The notes below the pieces were generated by a model. It did no database searches, was not told where the DNA came from, and worked only from the letters and a program-made list of their open reading frames with translations. A DNA stretch of 21,896 bases. Origin: an uncultured Elusimicrobia bacterium (lineage in GTDB: Bacteria; Elusimicrobiota; Endomicrobiia; Endomicrobiales; Endomicrobiaceae). The DNA lies in NCBI GenBank assembly GCA_900321055.1, contig ONUQ01000015.1:1-21896 (forward strand), given 5' to 3'. The position numbers were made by a program, and so were the translations under genes. This document shows positions 17,021-21,896 of this stretch, one piece after another (position 1 is the stretch's first letter; every line of letters starts with the position of its first letter).

Positions 17021-18293
17021 TTTTATCCTCTATATATTTTAATATTGTTCCTGCTAAATAAAATGAACCTAAACATATATAAATATCATTATCTCTTATA
17101 GAACTGAAAATTTGTTCTACATTATCATAAACGGCAATATTTTTTATGCTTTTGTGTCCGGAAAATTCTTTTTTCAGTATTTTTAAATCCAGTGCTCTAT
17201 TATTATCAATGTTTACCAATTTAATATCAGAAAATATTTTTGATACTTCTTTTATAATTCTTTTGTAGTTCTTTTCCTGCATCATCGTAAAAATCAAATT
17301 TGTTTTCTTTTTATTAAAAGGAGAATTTTTATATAAATCCAAAAAATTCTCAATTGCTTGCATATTGTGAGCTCCATCTATTATAAAAGAACACTTTTTA
17401 TTGTTTATAGTCAACTTTCTAACATCAAATCTTGCCGGCCATTTTATATTTTTAAGAACATTTTTTATATTGTCAAAATTTATTTTATTTAGTGTTTCGG
17501 ATAATATTTCACAAACACATAAAATAACCGCAAAATTATAAACTTGAGCTAACCCCAACAATTTAAAATCTACTTTTAGTTCTCTTTTTAATCCGTAATA
17601 TTTTATTTGTTGTGTTAAATTTTTCCAGTCATATTTTATGTGCTTTGCAATAAAATCTTTACCAAAACAATATAGTTGCGAATTATTTTTGTTTGCAACT
17701 TTTTTTATTTCTTTTAAAGCAATATCTTTTATATTTCCGCATACGATAGGAACATTTCTTTTAATTATACCTGCTTTTTCAAAAGCAATTTGTTTTAAAG
17801 TTTTGCCTAAAATTTCCGTATGATCAAAATCTATGCTTGTAATTACGGAAATAATCGGAGTAACTATATTTGTAGCATCTAATCTTCCGCCAAGTCCTGT
17901 TTCTAAAACGACAACATCTGCCTTTTTTCTAACAAAATATATAAAAGCTAAAGCCGTAATATATTCAAAAAACGTCAAATTATATTTTTTTGATATATTG
18001 CTATATTTTTTATCTAACAAATTTAAACTTCTATCACTAACAGGTAAAGAATTTATCTGTATTCTTTCGTTTATTTTAATTAAATGAGGGGAAGTATATA
18101 AACCTACTTTATATCCCGAATTAATTAATATCTCCGAAATAACTTTTGCCGTAGAGCCTTTACCGTTAGTTCCTGCTATATGAATATATTTCAATGATTC
18201 ATAATTCACTTTTTGGTCAAATAAAAAATTTTTAATTCTATCCAACCTTAATATCATTGTTTTATATTCTTTGCCTGCTTCAGCGAAAACCAT
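17013..18293 (-). CDS. folC: Bifunctional folylpolyglutamate/dihydrofolate synthase
   Basis: FolC adds glutamate to dihydropteroate and to folates, keeping them in the cell. In the 426-residue form the P-loop GTNGKGST is at 41-48, SPHL near 68, and LETGLGGRLDATN near 130-142. DFDHTEILG and FEKAGIIK (with the carbamylated-lysine position) follow, and DGAHN opens the C-terminal Mur-ligase-type domain. I start at ATG 18293, one base after the accD stop, rather than at the TTG at 18314 that would overlap accD by 20 bases. The accD-folC neighbourhood is shared with many bacteria. Confidence 0.95.
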   Translation of the reverse strand: MVFAEAGKEYKTMILRLDRIKNFLFDQKVNYESLKYIHIAGTNGKGSTAKVISEILINSGYKVGLYTSPHLIKINERIQINSLPVSDRSLNLLDKKYSNISKKYNLTFFEYITALAFIYFVRKKADVVVLETGLGGRLDATNIVTPIISVITSIDFDHTEILGKTLKQIAFEKAGIIKRNVPIVCGNIKDIALKEIKKVANKNNSQLYCFGKDFIAKHIKYDWKNLTQQIKYYGLKRELKVDFKLLGLAQVYNFAVILCVCEILSETLNKINFDNIKNVLKNIKWPARFDVRKLTINNKKCSFIIDGAHNMQAIENFLDLYKNSPFNKKKTNLIFTMMQEKNYKRIIKEVSKIFSDIKLVNIDNNRALDLKILKKEFSGHKSIKNIAVYDNVEQIFSSIRDNDIYICLGSFYLAGTILKYIEDKNV

Positions 18294-18294
18294 T

Positions 18295-19101
18295 TTATTT
18301 CGTTTTAAATACAAAGAACTTTATTAATTTAATAATTGTATCTTTTAAATTTTTTCTTTCAATTACCATATCAATCATACCATGTTTTAACAAAAATTCG
18401 GATAATTGAAACCCTTTAGGCAGTTGTTGCCTTATAGTTTGCTCTATAACTCTGGGACCTGCAAATCCTATTAAAGCATTAGGTTCGGCAATTATAACAT
18501 CTCCCAACATTGCAAAAGAAGCCGCAACTCCACCCATTGTAGGATCCGTTAACACTGAAATATAAGGCAGACCTTTTTTAGCTAACTTTGCTAAAGCGGC
18601 CGAAGTTTTTGGCATTTGCATTAAAGATAAAATACCCTCCTGCATTCTTGCACCACCGGATGCCGTTACCAAAATAACCGGAAGTTTCTTCTCTATGGCT
18701 CTTTCTATTAATCTGAAAATTTTTTCACCGACTACCGCTCCCATACTTCCGCCCATAAATTCAAAATTCATTACTCCGATAGCTACGGGATAACCGCCCA
18801 TTTTAGCTTCACCAGTACAAATTGCATCTTTAATTTTGTAAGAATCTTTTTTTTCTTTATATCCGGGAAAATTAATTACATCAACGGGTTTTAAATCTGC
18901 ATTTATTTCCTTAAATGAATTACTATCCGTTAAAAATTTAATTCTTTCCTTAGAATTTAGCCGAACATAATATCCGCATTTCGGACAAACCATAAAATTT
19001 TCTTCAAAATCTTTTTGAAATATTATTTGTTCACATTTAGTACATTTAGCCCACAAACCTTCTGGCAGACCTTTTTTATTATTCTCAGCTGAAACCATCA
19101 T
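18295..19101 (-). CDS. accD: Acetyl-CoA carboxylase carboxyltransferase subunit beta
   Basis: AccD with AccA transfers the carboxyl group from biotin to acetyl-CoA, the committed step of fatty acid synthesis. The 268 residues begin with a zinc ribbon (C20, C23, C39, C42). The crotonase-like carboxyltransferase core follows, with FMGGSMGAVVGEK, TASGGARMQEG and DPTMGGVAASFA. I use the ATG at 19101: GGAGG lies 9 bases upstream, whereas the ATG at 19110 directly abuts that Shine-Dalgarno. It heads the operon accD-folC-kinase-lptD. AccA, AccB and AccC are not in the window. The C-terminus is somewhat shorter than in E. coli. Confidence 0.96.
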   Translation of the reverse strand: MMVSAENNKKGLPEGLWAKCTKCEQIIFQKDFEENFMVCPKCGYYVRLNSKERIKFLTDSNSFKEINADLKPVDVINFPGYKEKKDSYKIKDAICTGEAKMGGYPVAIGVMNFEFMGGSMGAVVGEKIFRLIERAIEKKLPVILVTASGGARMQEGILSLMQMPKTSAALAKLAKKGLPYISVLTDPTMGGVAASFAMLGDVIIAEPNALIGFAGPRVIEQTIRQQLPKGFQLSEFLLKHGMIDMVIERKNLKDTIIKLIKFFVFKTK

Positions 19102-19135
19102 AAGAAACATCCTCCGACATATAAAAACAACATAT

Positions 19136-19165
19136 ATTATAAATTATACAAGTTTATGAAAACAA
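19136..19165 (-). promoter_or_regulatory. Candidate promoter for the accD operon
   Basis: On the minus strand TTGTTT (19165-19160), an 18-base spacer and a perfect TATAAT (19141-19136) lie about 35 bases before the accD ATG. A second TATAAT at 19148-19143 lacks a well-placed -35. Confidence 0.5.
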
Positions 19166-19198
19166 ATTAAATAGTTGTTTATCCGGTATATCTTAATT

Positions 19199-19227
19199 TC
19201 ATTAATAAATATAAAATTTATTAATGA
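19199..19227 (-). terminator. AT-only hairpin at the end of the FmdB-like gene, possible terminator
   Basis: TCATTAATAAA (19199-19209) pairs with TTTATTAATGA (19217-19227), an 11-base stem with a 7-base loop that overlaps the stop codon at 19221. On the minus strand there is no clear T run after it, so it may be a 3'-end stabiliser rather than an efficient terminator. Confidence 0.4.
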
Positions 19228-19451
19228 TGACAACAACCGTTACAACAATGATGTTGTTGCTTAGAAATGCAATCACCTGACCCTTTATTAGAGCAACCGT
19301 TGCCTGAAGAAGTTGAAGAAAAAGTAGAAAATTGTTTTTCTACTTCCTTACTGTCGCACTCCGGACATTTTATCTCTTCATTATTTATTGAAAAAACTAT
19401 TTTTTCAAACTTTTTCCCGCATTTTTTACAAACAAACTCAAATAAAGGCAT
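19221..19451 (-). CDS. FmdB-type zinc-ribbon protein with Cys/His-rich tail
   Basis: Residues 1-32 match the FmdB/CxxC-CxxC small zinc-ribbon family (MPLFEFVCKKCGKKFE, with C8, C11, C29 and C32). Members are annotated as putative regulators without a firm function. After a Ser-rich linker (42-50) the last 24 residues are unusual: C53, C61, H67, H68, C69, C70, C73, C74, H75 and H76, ending CCNGCCHH. This suggests a second metal site, perhaps for nickel, copper or zinc. The ATG at 19451 has AGGAG 7 bases upstream and matches the family N-terminus; the longer frame back to 19517 does not. The 76-residue product lies between the helicase and accD but has its own promoter candidate. Confidence 0.85.
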   Translation of the reverse strand: MPLFEFVCKKCGKKFEKIVFSINNEEIKCPECDSKEVEKQFSTFSSTSSGNGCSNKGSGDCISKQQHHCCNGCCHH

Positions 19452-19481
19452 AATATCTCCTAAAAATCTGTTCAACTTTTG

Positions 19482-19511
19482 ATTATATATAATTATACTT
19501 TGGTTATACAA
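19482..19511 (-). promoter_or_regulatory. Candidate promoter for the FmdB-like gene
   Basis: On the minus strand TTGTAT (19511-19506), an 18-base spacer and TATAAT (19487-19482) precede the ATG at 19451. Another TATAAT lies at 19497-19492. The leader would be about 25 bases. Confidence 0.4.
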
Positions 19512-19530
19512 AGCCAATCTTTAGATTTTC

Positions 19531-19551
19531 AAAATTATCTTTGATAATTTT
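19531..19551 (-). terminator. Hairpin just after the helicase gene, possible terminator
   Basis: AAAATTATC (19531-19539) and GATAATTTT (19543-19551) form a perfect 9-base stem with a 3-base loop at the helicase stop codon. The T run is in the stem arm itself. It could work in either direction. Confidence 0.5.
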
Positions 19552-21203
19552 TATCTGCCCTGTGCTTTTTCTACTTTTACTTTATTACCTTTTATATTAC
19601 TGTTATTTAAAGCATTAATTACTTTTTGTTCATATTCTTGAGGAACATCAACAAAAGTATACTTATCAAAAATATCTATTGCTCCGACTAAGTCTCCGTT
19701 CATTCCGGCTTCCCCTGCTATTGCACCGACAAAATCACCTGCTTTAACTTTTTTATTTTTACCTATATTTATAAAAAGTCTTGACATTCCTTCTTCTCTG
19801 CCATGTCTGTTTCTCTTATTTCTTGAATTTCTCTGTTTTATATTTTTATCTCTAAAGAAATCTCTTTCACGATAATTAACACTCATATCTATATCTTCAT
19901 GTTTTTCAGGATTTTCTACTTGCAACATCATTTCAAACAATGCTGCGGCAACATCTACGGATGTAGTATTATCCGTTATTAAAGATTCTATTTTTGAAAC
20001 ATATTTTTCAAATGTATTTTTCTTTAAAGTTTCTTTAAGTTTTTCCATAAATGAAGATATTCTGATATTTTCAACATCTGCAAGAGACGGCACAGGCATT
20101 CTCTTTATATTAACTTTGGTATATCTTTGAATATCTCTGATTTTATAAATATCTTTACCGGCTACAAAACTGTATGCTTTACCTGTTCTTCCTGCTCTGC
20201 CTGTTCTACCTATTCTGTGAACATAAGATTCTATATCTTGAGGAATATCAAAATTAAACACTGCATCAACATCATCCACATCTATGCCTCTTGCCGCAAC
20301 ATCCGTAGCAACAAGAATTTCTATCTTACAATTTCTAAATTTATCCATAACTCTGTCTCTTTGAGTTTGGTTCATATCCCCATGAATAGCATCTGCGGAA
20401 TAGCCTCTGACTTGCAATTGTGCCGTTACTTCATCAACTCTTCTTTTAGTATTACAAAATACCAATGAAAGCTTTGCATCTGCCATATCTATACATCTTG
20501 CAAGAGCTTCAAGTTTTTGATGTTCTCTAACTTCACAATACAATTGCTCTATTTGAGGAACCGTAAGTTTTTCGTGAACAACTTTTATATTTATCGGATT
20601 TTTTTGATATTTTTTTGTTAAAGATAAAAATTCTCTTGGCATTGTTGCAGAAAAAAATGCCGTCTGTTTTTGTTCCGGTAAGTTTTTAAGTATTAACTCT
20701 ATATCATCTCTAAAACCCATATCAAGCATTTCATCCGCTTCATCTAAAACAACAATTTTTGTATTATCAAGCTTTATGGTCTTTCTTTCTATATGATCAA
20801 TTATTCTTCCCGGTGTTCCGATAACAATATGTGCACCTTTGTTAAGTACAGACATCTGTCTGACTATCGGTTGCCCGCCATAAACCGGAACAATATTTAT
20901 TCCTCTTTTGTATTTAGATAAAGACTTTAATTCTTCCGCAACTTGTATTGCCAGCTCTCTTGTAGGACACATAATAAGAGCTTGAACCTTTTTTTCTTTC
21001 GGCGAAATTTTTTCAAGAATAGGAATACCGAATGCTGCGGTTTTTCCCGTTCCGGTTTGTGCCTGCCCTATAATATCTACACCTTCTATCATTTTAGGTA
21101 TTGCAAGCGATTGTATGGGGCTTGCTTCTTCAAATCCCATGTCGGTAACAGCTTTTAATATTTCCTGACTTAAATTTAATTCCGTAAATTTTAATTTGTC
21201 CAC
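19551..21203 (-). CDS. deaD: DEAD-box ATP-dependent RNA helicase (DeaD/CsdA type)
   Basis: These helicases unwind RNA in ribosome assembly and cold adaptation. In the 550-residue form the Q motif glutamine is Q31 and Walker A is AQTGTGKT (48-55). PTRELA, DEAD (154-157), SAT (185-187), ARGID (304-308) and HRIGRTGR (329-336) follow. After the RecA folds come a helical dimer-like region, a basic Arg/Asn-rich linker and a C-terminal DbpA-type RNA-binding domain (about 474-548, SRLFINIGKNKKVKAGDFVGAI). I choose the GTG at 21203 because GGAG lies 6 bases before it; the TTG at 21215 directly abuts that site. A leader of about 100 bases precedes it. Confidence 0.95.
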   Translation of the reverse strand: MDKLKFTELNLSQEILKAVTDMGFEEASPIQSLAIPKMIEGVDIIGQAQTGTGKTAAFGIPILEKISPKEKKVQALIMCPTRELAIQVAEELKSLSKYKRGINIVPVYGGQPIVRQMSVLNKGAHIVIGTPGRIIDHIERKTIKLDNTKIVVLDEADEMLDMGFRDDIELILKNLPEQKQTAFFSATMPREFLSLTKKYQKNPINIKVVHEKLTVPQIEQLYCEVREHQKLEALARCIDMADAKLSLVFCNTKRRVDEVTAQLQVRGYSADAIHGDMNQTQRDRVMDKFRNCKIEILVATDVAARGIDVDDVDAVFNFDIPQDIESYVHRIGRTGRAGRTGKAYSFVAGKDIYKIRDIQRYTKVNIKRMPVPSLADVENIRISSFMEKLKETLKKNTFEKYVSKIESLITDNTTSVDVAAALFEMMLQVENPEKHEDIDMSVNYRERDFFRDKNIKQRNSRNKRNRHGREEGMSRLFINIGKNKKVKAGDFVGAIAGEAGMNGDLVGAIDIFDKYTFVDVPQEYEQKVINALNNSNIKGNKVKVEKAQGR

Positions 21204-21301
21204 TGAAAACTCCAATTTAATGTGAAATGTACAAAATATAAATCATACGAAGAAGTTTTTTTATAAAAAACAACAGAAAAACTCGTAAAATTTTTACATT
21301 T

Positions 21302-21307
21302 ATTATA
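21302..21307 (-). promoter_or_regulatory. Candidate -10 element for the helicase gene
   Basis: A perfect TATAAT on the minus strand, preceded by TG, lies about 100 bases before the GTG start. No good -35 is seen. The resulting leader contains imperfectly complementary T and A tracts near 21250-21280, as expected if the gene has a structured leader. Confidence 0.3.
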
Positions 21308-21330
21308 CATTCTGCATCATAAATTATAGA

Positions 21331-21356
21331 TTAAAAAATCAACGGGTGATTTTTAA
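21331..21356 (-). terminator. Intrinsic terminator after the DUF116 gene
   Basis: AAAAATCA (21334-21341) pairs with TGATTTTT (21347-21354) around a 5-base GC-rich loop, with T-rich flanks on the minus strand. It lies just downstream of the stop at 21370 and before the helicase promoter. Confidence 0.65.
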
Positions 21357-21369
21357 TGTAAACTTTAAA

Positions 21370-21894
21370 CTACTCAACAATATTTTTTAACTTCATTATT
21401 TCTTCAACTTTATTGACATCAACATCCGTGTCGCAACAACCATCTTTCAATAACGGTACAAATTGAGTTATCACTTTTAGACTATCCGTTATTTTAATAC
21501 CTTGTACACCTTCAAAATGACAAGCAACGGCAACAACCGCTTTTATTTGTTGTTCAACTAAAAGATTATATATTGCTTTTCCGCCTTTCATTATATAAAC
21601 TTTTTTATAACCGAGCTCTTCCGCAAGTTTTTGTATTTGTGCTATTTTACAACAACCGCATTTAGCACAGCTGTAAAAAGTCCCTTCATCCGATGCTTTA
21701 CATTGTTTAGAATTTCTCATACAATGCGGTAATAAAACTACTCTTTCTTGGCAGGGAACATTTTTAAATTTGTTTGCCATAAGAGAGTTTTTCTTATCTA
21801 TAAATTTCAGATAATTACTATTGTTGATTTTTAAAAAATTTCTACAAAGTTTCATCCTGTTTATTTTATCAAATAAAAAACGGAACGGCAACAC
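21370..21894 (-). CDS. DUF116 family cysteine-rich protein (5' end uncertain or cut by window edge)
   Basis: The core matches DUF116: VVLLPHCMR (52-60), then C65, C76, C79, C81 and C82 (SCAKCGCCKI), an IMKGGKAIYNLLVEQ segment, AVACHFEGVQG (122-132, with C125) and a late CCDTDVD (153-159). Nine conserved-looking cysteines suggest an iron-sulphur protein; the biochemical role is not established. The frame stays open to the window edge, starting with a GTG at 21894. An ATG at 21855 (MKLCRNFLKINN) has AGG directly before it. Many DUF116 proteins have an N-terminal membrane region, so the true start may lie beyond the window. Confidence 0.82.
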   Translation of the reverse strand: MLPFRFLFDKINRMKLCRNFLKINNSNYLKFIDKKNSLMANKFKNVPCQERVVLLPHCMRNSKQCKASDEGTFYSCAKCGCCKIAQIQKLAEELGYKKVYIMKGGKAIYNLLVEQQIKAVVAVACHFEGVQGIKITDSLKVITQFVPLLKDGCCDTDVDVNKVEEIMKLKNIVE

Positions 21895-21896
21895 AC

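Overview
The window is a strongly AT-rich, densely packed bacterial chromosome segment. Almost every open frame is a recognisable housekeeping gene. An LptD outer-membrane LPS translocon and a possible outer-membrane barrel C-terminus at the left edge point to a diderm. The gene content (GH57 glucanase, ROK sugar kinase, TatD-linked radical SAM protein, DUF116 protein), the AT bias and a decaying membrane-protein gene would fit an Elusimicrobiota/Endomicrobia-like, possibly host-associated lineage. That assignment is an inference from gene content and protein style, not proof. I saw no phage, transposase, CRISPR array, tRNA or rRNA.

Left part (1-8096, almost all minus strand). A gene end and terminator come first, then recR and dnaX in a tight pair. 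Next is a translationally coupled pair of unknown genes: a 7-TM protein and a 180-residue protein. A broken YfhO-family membrane-protein gene follows, carrying an in-frame stop and a frameshift. The TatD-family metallohydrolase and its associated radical SAM protein close this part. Centre (8242-13021, plus strand): argB behind a good sigma70-like promoter, then a 390-base intergenic stretch with a GATTGG-rich degenerate repeat. After that comes the operon PHP phosphoesterase - membrane-anchored TPR protein - GH57 glucanase, ending in a hairpin that overlaps the last stop codon.

Right part (13098-21896, all minus strand). The operon accD-folC-ROK kinase-lptD is packed with overlaps or gaps of 0-1 base. 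birA lies downstream behind its own extended -10 promoter. Upstream are a small FmdB-type zinc-ribbon protein with a Cys/His-rich tail, a DeaD-type RNA helicase with a GTG start, and a DUF116 cysteine-rich protein running to the window edge.

Functionally, BirA would biotinylate the acetyl-CoA carboxylase that AccD belongs to. GH57 and the ROK kinase would together feed alpha-glucan-derived glucose into glycolysis. RecR and DnaX serve DNA repair and replication. LptD requires LPS synthesis. Several start sites were moved from the longest open frame to internal ATG/GTG codons, because a Shine-Dalgarno sequence and family N-termini favour the shorter form. No clearly new defence or mobile system is visible. 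The most interesting items are the coupled unknown pair, the YfhO pseudogene, the metal-binding tail on the FmdB-like protein, and some repeat structures in intergenic DNA.
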